From an uncultured Eubacteriales bacterium (lineage in GTDB: Bacteria; Bacillota; Clostridia; Oscillospirales; Butyricicoccaceae), in assembly GCA_910586105.1 (NCBI GenBank), contig CAJUGU010000113.1, positions 1 to 13,386 on the forward strand: a DNA stretch of 13,386 nucleotides, read 5' to 3'. The notes beneath the pieces were generated by a model. The model was not told the DNA's origin. It ran no database searches and saw only the letters and a program-made list of their open reading frames with translations. A program made the translations under genes and the position numbers. Within the stretch, counting starts at the first letter, position 1, and each line of letters opens with the position of its first letter. This document shows positions 6,181 to 12,933 of this stretch, piece by piece.

Positions 6181-6458
6181 TCGCGGCGGATAAACAGCCC
6201 GGCCATTCGCTCGGCCGGCCAGCGGCGCTCCGTCCCCTGCCGGCCCCGGGCGGGAGTATGCCCAAAACGAAGAAGAAGGCCCAACCGCCGCGCAGGCTGC
6301 ATGCCCGCGCGGCGGTTGGCCTGTCCGGCGCATTGCGCAGCCTGACGGTTTGATAAGGTAAGGAAAAGGCGGTTTTTTATAAATTTGTGCATTGTGCGCG
6401 TGACCGGGAATGGGGGTTTGTGCAAAATGCCGGAAATCAAAAATGCGGTAAAAAAGGG
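6181..6458. other. Intergenic region between oxidoreductase and feo locus
   Basis: No gene is supported. It holds a CCGGCC/GGCCGG hairpin near the start, the strong stem listed separately (6278-6321), then an AT-richer stretch. That stretch includes GGCGGTTTTTTATAA (around 6370), which has a T run but no clear stem before it. It ends at the feo promoter. Confidence 0.5.
6278..6321 (+). terminator. Strong hairpin after the oxidoreductase gene
   Basis: GGCC plus AACCGCCGCGC (6278-6293, one bulged C) pairs with GCGCGGCGGTTGGCC (6307-6321), a 15-bp stem with a 13-base loop. No T run follows on the + strand, so it may act as a T-poor terminator or as an mRNA 3'-end stabiliser. Confidence 0.6.
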
Positions 6459-6487
6459 TTGACAAATCGGGTTAGCTGCTGTAAACT
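6459..6487 (+). promoter_or_regulatory. Promoter of the feo operon
   Basis: A perfect -35 TTGACA (6459-6464), a 17-bp spacer and -10 TAAACT (6482-6487). The start should be near 6494, giving a leader of about 107 nt that contains both upstream TTAG-N6-CTAA palindromes. A further TTAG (6472-6475) lies in the spacer, six bases before the -10. Confidence 0.88.
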
Positions 6488-6503
6488 CGAAACAGGATCG
6501 GGG

Positions 6504-6517
6504 TTAGGGTCTCCTAA
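6504..6517. promoter_or_regulatory. Candidate iron-box operator 1 (TTAG-N6-CTAA)
   Basis: TTAG-GGTCTC-CTAA lies in a longer inverted repeat, GGGGTTAGG (6501-6507 core) with CCTAACCCC. It starts about 10 bases after the expected transcription start. The TTAG-N6-CTAA spacing is that of one dimer's half of the DtxR/IdeR 19-bp operator (TTAGGTTAG-S-CTAACCTAA). The stem could also form in RNA. Confidence 0.65.
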
Positions 6518-6538
6518 CCCCGGCTCAAACCGAAAGCG

Positions 6539-6552
6539 TTAGTTTTCGCTAA
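6539..6552. promoter_or_regulatory. Candidate iron-box operator 2 (TTAG-N6-CTAA)
   Basis: TTAG-TTTTCG-CTAA, extended to GCGTTAG / CTAATGC with one mismatch. It starts exactly 35 bp after site 1, in the feoA leader. It has the same half-site geometry with a different centre, which argues that the TTAG/CTAA ends are what is conserved. Confidence 0.65.
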
Positions 6553-6600
6553 TGCACTTGCGGACGGCACAGGCGGCCGTCAAGGAAAGGAGCGATCGTT

Positions 6601-6810
6601 ATGCCGTTGTCGATGGCGAATACCGGGGCGGTAAACACTGTGAAAAAGATCCGCGGGAAGGACGAGACCCGCCAGTTCCTGGCGACGCTGGGCTTTGTGG
6701 AGGGGGCGGCAGTTACCGTGGTATCCTCCATGGCGGGCAACCTGATCGTCTGCATCAAAGATTCCCGGGTCGCGCTGTCTCAGCAGATGGCGTCCCGTAT
6801 CATGGTTTAA
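6601..6810 (+). CDS. FeoA-family ferrous iron transport protein (first copy)
   Basis: This 69-aa protein consists of the SH3-like FeoA domain: VKKIRGKDETRQFLATLGFVEGAAVTVVSSMAGNLIV..SRVALSQQMASRIMV. FeoA is a small cytoplasmic partner thought to act with FeoB in Fe(II) uptake. Compared with the second copy it lacks the APLGDP motif (SSMAGN instead) and is more diverged. AAAGGAG (6586-6592) lies 8 bases before the ATG. It is separated from the next feoA by 15 bases and is the first gene after the promoter and its two palindromes. Confidence 0.93.
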   Translation: MPLSMANTGAVNTVKKIRGKDETRQFLATLGFVEGAAVTVVSSMAGNLIVCIKDSRVALSQQMASRIMV

Positions 6811-6825
6811 AGGGGGGAGATGCAA

Positions 6826-7047
6826 ATGGCAACGCTGAGGACGACGCCCTGCGGCGCGACCGTAAAGGTCCGCAAGGTGGAGGGCGAAGGCGCAGTCCGC
6901 CGCCGCATCATGGACATGGGCATTACCAAGGGCGCGGAAATTTATGTCCGTAAGGTCGCGCCGCTGGGCGATCCGGTCGAAGTGACCGTGCGCGGCTATG
7001 AGCTTTCGCTGCGCAAGGCGGACGCGGAAATGATCCTCGTCGACTGA
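6826..7047 (+). CDS. FeoA-family ferrous iron transport protein (second copy)
   Basis: This 73-aa canonical FeoA reads MATLRTTPCGATVKVRKVEGEG..RRRIMDMGITKGAEIYVRKVAPLGDPVEVTVRGYELSLRKADAEMILVD. It has the RR(R/L)xxMGI, APLGDP and RGYxLSLRKxxA motifs. The ATG at 6826 is preferred over one at 6820, because the GGGGGGAG ribosome binding site (6812-6819) directly abuts 6820 but stands 6-8 bases from 6826. It is cotranscribed with the first feoA. Two feoA genes before feoB are a known arrangement in Firmicutes. Confidence 0.95.
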   Translation: MATLRTTPCGATVKVRKVEGEGAVRRRIMDMGITKGAEIYVRKVAPLGDPVEVTVRGYELSLRKADAEMILVD

Positions 7048-7063
7048 AGCTGCGGGCCGGTGG

Positions 7064-7077
7064 TTAGCCGGATCTAA
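7064..7077. promoter_or_regulatory. Candidate iron-box operator 3 between feoA and feoB
   Basis: TTAG-CCGGAT-CTAA is a third site with the same spacing as the two in the feoA leader, 17 bases after the second feoA stop. It overlaps a possible hairpin, CCGGATC (7068-7074) with GATCCGG (7083-7089), whose loop is T-rich. No convincing promoter follows it, so its role in the 237-base feoA-feoB gap is open. Confidence 0.5.
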
Positions 7078-7235
7078 TTTTTTGATCCGGTCAAACAGGC
7101 GCGGCGGCGCAGACGGAGCGGGCGCTGCCGCAGGGGAACGGCTCCCGGCGCTCCGCTGCGGAGAAAGAGGGGCCATGCGTCCCGCCCGCGCAGGGCCGTC
7201 CGCCGAGAAGGCGATGGATGCGCGAAGGCACATAT

Positions 7236-7260
7236 TTAGGGGTTAGCTTTTGGCAACCCC
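7236..7260 (+). promoter_or_regulatory. Degenerate TTAG repeats and hairpin before feoB
   Basis: TTAG occurs at 7236-7239 and 7243-7246, 7 bp apart. GGGGTT (7239-7244) can pair with AACCCC (7255-7260) in a 6-bp stem just before the feoB ribosome binding site (AAAGGGG, about 7269-7275). It shares GGGGTTAG with iron-box site 1. It could be a degenerate operator or a translational control hairpin. Confidence 0.3.
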
Positions 7261-7284
7261 AATCCAAGAAAGGGGAAAATCGTT

Positions 7285-9447
7285 ATGCCAATCCGTTTGG
7301 CGCTCGCAGGCAACCCGAACTGCGGCAAAACAACGCTGTTCAACGACCTGACCGGCTCGACGCAATACGTCGGCAACTGGCCGGGCGTTACGGTAGAAAA
7401 GAAGGAAGGCCGCTATCGTGCGGATAAAGACGTTTACATCATGGACCTGCCGGGCATCTACTCGCTGTCGCCCTACACGCTTGAGGAGGTCGTCACCCGG
7501 GATTACATCGTCGGGGAAAAGCCCGATGTGATCGTCAACCTGGTGGACGCTTCCAACATCGAGCGCAACCTGTACCTGACCACCCAGCTTGTGGAAATGG
7601 GGATCCCGGTCGTGGTCGCGCTGAACATGATGGACGTTGTCCGGAAGCAGGGGGATCGTATTGATTCCACGGCGCTTTCCAAGGCGCTTGGCGTGCCGGT
7701 CGTCGAGATCGCCGCGATCAAGGGCGAAGGCGTCCAGCAGCTGATCGAGACCGCGAAAAAGGCGGCCGGCGGCGCGCAGGCCCCGAAGCATAGCTTTCCG
7801 GCGGAGGCCGAGAAGGCGCTTGAGCAGATCGGCGGCATGATCTCGGACGTGACCGATCGAAGCCAGCTGCGCTGGTTCTCGATCAAACTGTTCGAGCGCG
7901 ATGAAAAGGTGCTGGGGCGTTTCCACTTCTCCGAGGATACCCGCCGGGAACTCGAAGAGATCGTGGCGGAAGCGGAGGCCGCGCTGGACGACGATGCGGA
8001 ATCGCTGATCACCGACGCGCGCTATACTTATATCGGCGAAGTCGTGAAGGACTGCGTCCGGAAAAGCCGTTCGGGCATGACCACGTCCGATAAGATCGAC
8101 CGGATCGTGACCAACCGGATCCTTGCGCTGCCGATCTTCGCGATCGTTATGATCGCCGTATACTATATTGCCGTCACCACTGTCGGCGCGATCCTGACCG
8201 ATTTTACCAACGATACCTTTGTCGGCGAATGGATCCAGCCTGCGGTGGAGGGCTTCCTTGTAAATATTGGCACGGCGGACTGGCTCACCGGGCTGATCGT
8301 TGACGGTATCGTCGGCGGCGTTGGCGCAGTCATTGGCTTCGTGCCGCAGATGCTTGTCCTGTTCCTGATGCTCGCGGTTTTGGAGGACTGCGGTTATATG
8401 GCGCGCGTTGCGTTCATCATGGACCGGATCTTCCGCCGTTTTGGCCTTTCCGGCAAGTCGTTCATCCCGATGCTGATCGGCATGGGCTGCGGCGTGCCTG
8501 GGGTCATGGCGTCCCGTACCATTGAACAGGACCGCGACCGTAAAATGACCATCATGACGACGACCTTCATCCCCTGCGGGGCAAAAATGCCGATTGTCGC
8601 GCTGTTGGCGGGTTCGGTATTCGGCGGCGCATGGTGGGTCGCGCCCTCGGCCTTCTTTGTCGGCATTGCGGCGATCATCATTTCCGGTATCCTCCTGAAA
8701 AAGACGAAGATGTTTGCGGGCGATCCGGCGCCCTTCGTCATGGAGCTCCCGCAATATCATGTCCCGACGGCGGGCAACGTGCTGCGCGCGACCTGGGAAC
8801 GCGGCTGGTCGTTTATTAAGAAGGCCGGTACCGTCATTACCCTTGCATCCATCCTTGTTTGGTTTGGCAGCTCCTTCGGCATGACCCCCGACGGCTTCGG
8901 CATGGTCGAGGATATGGACGCTTCCGTGATCGCAGCGATCGGCAGCGCGCTTGCCGTCCTGTTCCGTCCTTTGGGCTTTGGCACATGGCAGTCGTCGGTC
9001 GCGACGGTGCTGGGGCTGGTCGCCAAGGAAGAAGTCGTCGGCGTGTTTGGCTCGCTGTACGGCGTCGCAGGCGACGCGCTGGAGCTGGTTGAGGAAGCCG
9101 AGTTCGGCGCCCTCAGCCCGATCGCGGCGCACTTCACGATGCTTTCCGCGTATTCGTTCATGGTGTTTAACCTGTTGTGCGCGCCCTGCTTCGCAGCGAT
9201 CGGCGCGATCAAGCGCGAGATGAACAATGCCAGATGGACCTGGTTCGCGATCGGGTATCAGACGGTGTTTGCATATTCGATGAGCCTGATGGTTTATCAG
9301 TTTGGGCTGTTGTTCACCGGCGCCGGGTTCGGGATCGGCACGGTGGCCGCGATCCTTGTGCTGGCGGTTTATATCTGGCTGCTGTTCCGCAAAGCGCCGG
9401 AGCATACGACGCAGAGCCTGCGCTCGGTCAATGCCGCGACGGTTTGA
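7285..9447 (+). CDS. feoB: FeoB, ferrous iron transporter with N-terminal G domain
   Basis: This 720-aa inner-membrane Fe(II) transporter has an N-terminal GTPase domain: G1 GNPNCGKTT (9-17), G2 NWPGVT (31-36), G3 DLPG (54-57), G4 NMMD (114-117) and the G5 region near AAIKGEG (143-149). A helical linker (about 160-270) leads to a polytopic membrane part (about 275-705). That part carries the Gate-type motifs GMGCGVPGVMASRT (399-412) and IPCGAKMPIVALLAG (429-443), plus VLEDCGYMARVAF (365-377). All key residues are present. The length is normal for Firmicutes. The C-terminus is short and not cysteine-rich. No FeoB-associated Cys-rich membrane protein gene follows, although it is common in relatives. 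The ATG at 7285 has AAAGGGG about 9 bases upstream. Confidence 0.98.
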   Translation: MPIRLALAGNPNCGKTTLFNDLTGSTQYVGNWPGVTVEKKEGRYRADKDVYIMDLPGIYSLSPYTLEEVVTRDYIVGEKPDVIVNLVDASNIERNLYLTTQLVEMGIPVVVALNMMDVVRKQGDRIDSTALSKALGVPVVEIAAIKGEGVQQLIETAKKAAGGAQAPKHSFPAEAEKALEQIGGMISDVTDRSQLRWFSIKLFERDEKVLGRFHFSEDTRRELEEIVAEAEAALDDDAESLITDARYTYIGEVVKDCVRKSRSGMTTSDKIDRIVTNRILALPIFAIVMIAVYYIAVTTVGAILTDFTNDTFVGEWIQPAVEGFLVNIGTADWLTGLIVDGIVGGVGAVIGFVPQMLVLFLMLAVLEDCGYMARVAFIMDRIFRRFGLSGKSFIPMLIGMGCGVPGVMASRTIEQDRDRKMTIMTTTFIPCGAKMPIVALLAGSVFGGAWWVAPSAFFVGIAAIIISGILLKKTKMFAGDPAPFVMELPQYHVPTAGNVLRATWERGWSFIKKAGTVITLASILVWFGSSFGMTPDGFGMVEDMDASVIAAIGSALAVLFRPLGFGTWQSSVATVLGLVAKEEVVGVFGSLYGVAGDALELVEEAEFGALSPIAAHFTMLSAYSFMVFNLLCAPCFAAIGAIKREMNNARWTWFAIGYQTVFAYSMSLMVYQFGLLFTGAGFGIGTVAAILVLAVYIWLLFRKAPEHTTQSLRSVNAATV

Positions 9448-9472
9448 ACGGCATAATCGATTGGAATACCGG

Positions 9473-9505
9473 AAACGGGTCTCCCATGTTTGGGGGACCC
9501 GTTTT
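9473..9505 (+). terminator. Terminator of the feo operon
   Basis: AAACGGGTC-TCCC (9473-9485) pairs with GGGG-GACCCGTTT (9492-9504), about 13 bp with one G-T pair and a 6-base loop, followed by a short T run. It begins 25 bases after the feoB stop. Confidence 0.85.
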
Positions 9506-9603
9506 GTATGGCAGATGCAAACGGTTGGGCGGAGCTGCAAGGGAAGGGGCCGCCGGTCTATCGGGTCGCCGTTTGCCACGAAATAGGCCCATTTTCCATA
9601 AAG

Positions 9604-9636
9604 CCCCGCCGGTATCGGGGTTCGATACCGGCGGGG
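9604..9636 (-). terminator. Terminator of the acyltransferase-like gene
   Basis: CCCCGCCGGTATC (9604-9616) pairs perfectly with GATACCGGCGGGG (9624-9636), a 13-bp stem with a 7-base loop. Read on the - strand it follows the stop codon by ~30 bases and is followed by CTTTA. With the feo terminator it insulates the two converging units. Confidence 0.8.
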
Positions 9637-9666
9637 AGAACTGTCAGCGCCGCCGTGGCGCAGGGA

Positions 9667-10989
9667 TCAGAACCGATAGGGCACGGAGCTGTCCATGCCG
9701 TCATAACGGGTGACCAGGAAAGGATAGCTTTTCATGTCCGTCGGGATGCCCAGCTCGATCAACTGCCGGTGCAGCTCGGCGACGACCTGGAAATCATGGT
9801 CACGCTGCGCGACCGACAACTTCATCGCGCCGTTGTACGAGCTGATGAGCATTGCGAACGGCTGCACGCTGCACGGCAGCACCGCGCCATATTCCAGCAC
9901 ATAGGGGCGCATGGTCTCCGGCAGGCGGAACTGCCCGACGTTCGTGATCAGGAAGCTGTCGTTCACGACGAACTGCCGCGCGATCTGGCGCGCTTCCAGC
10001 TCCTTTTCGGCCAACGGCATGTCCCGCTCATGCAGCTCACGGCAAACCGAACTGGCGCGCTTGCCGCGGAACAGCAGCTGCTCGGTCGCCATCTGACTGG
10101 AGAGGAAGTCCTTGGTGCGTTTGAAGACCTCCGGCAGCGGCAGGTCGTTATATTCCTTTTCATACGGCAGGTCGATGAAGCACACAAAATAACGGGTGGT
10201 CAGCGACGGCACCACCTGACGCAGATCGACCGGGATCTCCGCAATGACGGGCTCGGTATGCCCTTCGCCAAACTTATGATAAAACGCACGGCTGAACAGC
10301 GGCGCAATGATCGAAAGCGGCGATACGCCCAATTCCTTCGCCTTGCTGTGCAGCGCGGAGAAGGGGAAGACCAGCTCGGTGACGACTTCCGGGGAATCGT
10401 TCTCCCAGGTCAGGCCGTCGGCATGCAGCGCGGCAGGCTTCTGATAGATCCCGGCCGGGGACGGATCCATTTCGTCCAGCTTGCGGAAAGCGTCCTCCGA
10501 TTCCTCGGTCACGAACACGGAATCGGTCGCGCGGATGGTGCTGTCGTTCTCGACCGGGAGACCGCATTCCTTGAGGTAATGGTACAGCACGCAGCGGATG
10601 AACTCCTCAAAGCCGCGCCCGTCGCTGATGCTGTGCTGATATTCCATGAAAATGGTATCTTCGTGATACCCCACCAAAAACATATACCCATGGGTATCGG
10701 CAGAGCCGATGGTATAGCGCTGCGTGACGCCGTCGAACGGCAGCACGACCGGTTCCTCGACCAGCAGGCGGTACTTGTACTGCGTATCGGTCGCCGCGAT
10801 GCCAAGCATCATATGCGGGAACCGCAGCAGCGACGTTTTGACGGCGTTCAACAGGCAGGCCGGGCGCACCGGTTCGCTCATGCGGATGCGGTGACGCGGC
10901 ACGCACGCGACATCCTCCTGCGTCGTGTACAGGAAAATCTTGCCATAGCTGTCCGTTTGGAGCAGCGGGTGATCCTTTAATGTTACCAT
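9667..10989 (-). CDS. Condensation/alcohol-acyltransferase-like protein, substrate unknown
   Basis: This 440-aa soluble protein resembles the chloramphenicol-acetyltransferase-like superfamily (condensation domains, PapA and alcohol acyltransferases). The catalytic HxxxDG motif is intact as QHSISDGRGFEEF (His119, Asp123, Gly124). EIPVDLRQVVPS later in the chain matches the VDLR element common in these acyltransferases, and FLITNVGQ fits the C-terminal half-domain. The two-lobed size (about 440 aa) is right for a complete enzyme. There is no carrier protein, NRPS module or signal peptide, so it stands alone and probably transfers an acyl group to an alcohol or amine. The ATG at 10989 has GGAGGG on the - strand (10998-11003) 8 bases upstream; an upstream ATG at 11034 lacks this. 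It has its own promoter and terminator. The fold is likely; the reaction is not known. Confidence 0.75.
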   Translation of the reverse strand: MVTLKDHPLLQTDSYGKIFLYTTQEDVACVPRHRIRMSEPVRPACLLNAVKTSLLRFPHMMLGIAATDTQYKYRLLVEEPVVLPFDGVTQRYTIGSADTHGYMFLVGYHEDTIFMEYQHSISDGRGFEEFIRCVLYHYLKECGLPVENDSTIRATDSVFVTEESEDAFRKLDEMDPSPAGIYQKPAALHADGLTWENDSPEVVTELVFPFSALHSKAKELGVSPLSIIAPLFSRAFYHKFGEGHTEPVIAEIPVDLRQVVPSLTTRYFVCFIDLPYEKEYNDLPLPEVFKRTKDFLSSQMATEQLLFRGKRASSVCRELHERDMPLAEKELEARQIARQFVVNDSFLITNVGQFRLPETMRPYVLEYGAVLPCSVQPFAMLISSYNGAMKLSVAQRDHDFQVVAELHRQLIELGIPTDMKSYPFLVTRYDGMDSSVPYRF

Positions 10990-11067
10990 AACGCGATCCC
11001 TCCATCGCTGGGCGCAGGGACAGGCCCCGCGCATTACTTTTATTTCCTAACCAAAATATCTGTATCC

Positions 11068-11096
11068 ATTATAGCGCAAAGCGGATGATTTGGAAA
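11068..11096 (-). promoter_or_regulatory. Promoter of the acyltransferase-like gene
   Basis: On the - strand, TTTCCA (11096-11091; 4 of 6 consensus), a 17-bp spacer and a perfect TATAAT (11073-11068). The start should be near 11061, giving a leader of about 70 nt. GGTTAGG lies in the leader on the same strand (around 11052-11046). Confidence 0.8.
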
Positions 11097-11137
11097 GGGC
11101 AGAACCCGCCAGATTTTCCGGTCGGCTCAAGTCGAAA

Positions 11138-11152
11138 GTTAGAAGTTCTAAC
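11138..11152. promoter_or_regulatory. 15-bp palindrome upstream of the acyltransferase promoter
   Basis: GTTAGAA-G-TTCTAAC is perfectly symmetrical and sits about 42 bp upstream of the -35 (roughly -77 to -91), an activator-like position. A GGTTAG half-site recurs in the leader. It has TTAG/CTAA ends like the feo sites, but with a 5-base rather than 6-base gap, so the same regulator is uncertain. Confidence 0.5.
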
Positions 11153-11167
11153 CAATCCCCGGCGCGG

Positions 11168-11207
11168 GACCCGCCCCGGGCAGGGTGCCTGCCCGGGGCT
11201 TTGGGTC
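11168..11207 (-). terminator. Hairpin at the end of the editing-deacylase gene
   Basis: GACCC plus GCCCCGGGCAGG (11168-11184) pairs with CCTGCCCGGGGC plus GGGTC (11188-11207, AAA/TTT bulge), with a 3-base loop. The outer arm overlaps the stop codon of the - strand gene. No T run follows, so it is a T-poor terminator or 3'-end stabiliser. Confidence 0.6.
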
Positions 11208-11760
11208 AGAGCGTCACGTAGGCCGGTTCGTGCCCCAGGGCTGGCAGGACGGTCTCCAGCAGATCCTTCATCGCGATGCGCAGGCTGGATGTATTCGCGC
11301 AGGGATGGCAGGCAAACGCTTCCTGTTCGAGCACCTCGCAGTCGATTGCCAGACGCACGCGGCGTTCCCGGTCGAACAGCAGCCCCAGCACGCTCGCCGA
11401 CCCGGGCGTCGCGCCAAGGTATTCCTGCATCTTGTCCGCATCGGCAAAGGAAAGCCGGGAGCAGCCCAGCTGCCCGGTCACGTCCTTCGTGCGGAACGGC
11501 TTGCGTCCGGGCATCAGCAACAGGTAGAAATCGGTTTTCTGCCGGTTGCACAGGAACAGGTTTTTGCAGATCTCTGCGCCAAGGCGCTTTTCCACTTCTT
11601 CACAGCATTCGATCGACGGGGCGGCTTCATGGTCAATACGCCGGTAGGCAACGCCTACCGCGTCCAAAAAATCATATACGGCGATCTCGCTGGGGATCCG
11701 CCCGGCGGGGTCGGCTGGGCGGCCGGTGTACAGGGTCGGATCGATCCATAAATCTGGCAT
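11206..11760 (-). CDS. YbaK/ProX-family aminoacyl-tRNA editing deacylase (prolyl-tRNA type)
   Basis: This 184-aa free-standing editing domain shows the family pattern: YDFLDAVGVAYRRIDHEAAPSIE (29-51), ICKNLFLCNRQKTDFYLLLM (64-83) with the catalytic Lys66, GQLGCSRLSFADADKMQEYLG (96-116), TPGSASVLGLLFD (118-130), VRLAIDCEVLEQEAFACHPCANTSSLRI. These enzymes hydrolyse mischarged tRNA, typically Ala- or Cys-tRNA(Pro), so protecting proline codons. Length (about 165-185) and motifs fit the clostridial PrdX/ProX branch. The ATG at 11760 has GGAGGG (11768-11773 on the other strand) 7 bases upstream. The dehydrogenase lies 94 bases upstream with a separate promoter between them. Confidence 0.92.
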   Translation of the reverse strand: MPDLWIDPTLYTGRPADPAGRIPSEIAVYDFLDAVGVAYRRIDHEAAPSIECCEEVEKRLGAEICKNLFLCNRQKTDFYLLLMPGRKPFRTKDVTGQLGCSRLSFADADKMQEYLGATPGSASVLGLLFDRERRVRLAIDCEVLEQEAFACHPCANTSSLRIAMKDLLETVLPALGHEPAYVTL

Positions 11761-11793
11761 GGGGATGCCCTCCTTAAAAAAGCGTTTTTCTCA

Positions 11794-11822
11794 AGTATAA
11801 ACCGGAACCGGCGCGCCGTCAA
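11794..11822 (-). promoter_or_regulatory. Promoter of the editing-deacylase gene
   Basis: On the - strand, TTGACG (11822-11817), a 17-bp spacer and TATACT (11799-11794). This is near consensus. Start near 11787, leader under 30 nt, containing a short AAAAACG-CTTTTTT symmetry just before the ribosome binding site. Confidence 0.85.
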
Positions 11823-11854
11823 GCGGCTGTAACGACCGCAGGCGCGGCAAAGGC

Positions 11855-12820
11855 TCAATACCCCTTTGCGCGGTCAATCCGGTTTTCCAGCGGCGATCCG
11901 GCGGCGTAGCGTTCCAGGTTCCGGCAAAACAGCGCCACCGCAAGGTCGCAGGTCTGCCCTAACGCCATATTCCCGGAAACGTGCGGGGTCAGGATGGCGT
12001 TGGGGCAGTTCCATAACGGGTGGCCTGCCGGAAGGGGTTCGGGCGTCATGACATCGAGCGCAGCGCCTGCCAGCCGACCGTTTTGCAGCGCGTCCGCCAG
12101 CGCGTCCTGATCGATTGCGCTGCCGCGCCCGACATTGACGACATAGGCGGAGGACGGCAGCAGCGAAAGCCGCTCCCGCGACAGGATCCCGACCGTTTCC
12201 GGCGTGGCGGGCAGCGCTAAGATCAACGCGTCGGCAGCAGGCAGCAGGCGATCCAGCCCGCCCGCCGCAACGACCCGCTCAAAGGCCGGTTCTCCGCTCC
12301 GCCCGCTGCGGTTCACCCCGATCGGCGTCGCGCCTAACGCCCGGAGCCTGCGCGCCGTGTGGGAACCGATATCCCCCGTGCCCAGCAGAACGACCCGGCT
12401 TCCGGCGATCGAACGGATCGGTTCCAGTGCCGGCCATTGCCGCGCCGCCATCGCGGACTGGTATTCCGGCATACGCCGCAGCAGCATCAACAGCACCATC
12501 AGGATGTGTTCGGAGATCGCCGGGCCGTATGCGCCGGCGCCGTTCGTCAGCAGGCAATCCGGGGTTGGCAACACGCCTTCCGTCAGGAATTTTTCGATCC
12601 CGGAGGCGGCGCAGCTCAGCCAGCGCAGGCGTTCCGCCTCTTTTAACCATTCCGGGTCGGGATAACCGAAAATGATTTCTGCGGACGCAAGCGCCCCTTC
12701 CGGCAGGCCGTTCCGCACGGGGAAGTATTCGGTCTTGAATCCAAGCGGCTTCGCCGTTCTGTCGATCCGGTTTCGGTGGGCTGCGGTGATAAAATCCGCG
12801 CACACGGCTATTTTTCGCAT
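11855..12820 (-). CDS. D-isomer-specific 2-hydroxyacid dehydrogenase
   Basis: This 321-aa NAD(P)-dependent enzyme interconverts 2-keto acids and D-2-hydroxy acids. It has the Rossmann motif VVLLGTGDIGSHTAR (143-157) followed by GVNRSGRSG, whose Arg pair after strand 2 suggests NADPH. The family's catalytic residues are present: Arg232 in VVNVGRGSAID, Glu261 in DVMTPEPLPAGHPLW and His280 in TPHVSGN. Length and domain order (catalytic 1-100, nucleotide-binding 101-285, return helix) are normal for the glyoxylate/hydroxypyruvate-reductase-like branch. The exact substrate is unknown. GGAGG is present on the - strand at 12833-12837, a rather long 12 bases before the ATG. No terminator was seen between it and the editing-deacylase gene, so readthrough is possible. 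Confidence 0.93.
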   Translation of the reverse strand: MRKIAVCADFITAAHRNRIDRTAKPLGFKTEYFPVRNGLPEGALASAEIIFGYPDPEWLKEAERLRWLSCAASGIEKFLTEGVLPTPDCLLTNGAGAYGPAISEHILMVLLMLLRRMPEYQSAMAARQWPALEPIRSIAGSRVVLLGTGDIGSHTARRLRALGATPIGVNRSGRSGEPAFERVVAAGGLDRLLPAADALILALPATPETVGILSRERLSLLPSSAYVVNVGRGSAIDQDALADALQNGRLAGAALDVMTPEPLPAGHPLWNCPNAILTPHVSGNMALGQTCDLAVALFCRNLERYAAGSPLENRIDRAKGY

Positions 12821-12872
12821 GGTTTTCCGTTTCCTCCTTGCTTTTGTTCCTGCGGCGCGCGGTACAGTAGCC

Positions 12873-12933
12873 GCCGCCCTTTTTTTTGACCGGCGATCCG
12901 GTTTGCTGTTTGCCCCGGATCGGTTCGGGCGGC
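12873..12933. other. Long interrupted hairpin in the dehydrogenase leader
   Basis: GCCGCCC (12873-12879) pairs with GGGCGGC (12927-12933), GACC (12888-12891) with GGTTC (12922-12926, one bulge), and GATCCGG (12895-12901) with CCGGATC (12915-12921). Eight T residues (12880-12887) form an internal loop. On the + strand it is followed by ATTTTTTAT, so it could terminate transcripts moving right. On the - strand it is a leader structure about 55 bases before the dehydrogenase ATG. Confidence 0.45.

Noticed and set aside
5140..6465. 441-codon open frame on the - strand opposite the oxidoreductase
   Set aside because: Antisense to a textbook Gfo/Idh/MocA gene; composition typical of a GC-driven shadow frame.
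7243..9579. 778-codon open frame on the - strand opposite feoB
   Set aside because: It mirrors the high-GC third positions of feoB, has an Arg/His/Asp-rich composition and no recognisable domain; feoB on the + strand is unambiguous.
9448..9666. Search for a FeoB-associated Cys-rich membrane protein gene after feoB
   Set aside because: No short frame with a ribosome binding site, membrane segment and cysteines was found; the gap holds only two terminators.
9490..10980. 496-codon open frame on the + strand opposite the acyltransferase-like gene
   Set aside because: Antisense artefact: Arg/His/Gln-rich, no domain, starts inside the feo terminator, while the - strand protein has an HxxxDG site and a good ribosome binding site.
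12855..12880. T-box-like sequence in the dehydrogenase leader (GGGCGG...TACCGCG on the - strand)
   Set aside because: Only part of the AGGGTGGNACCGCG core is matched, the spacing is wrong and no terminator/antiterminator pair follows; the gene is not a typical T-box target.
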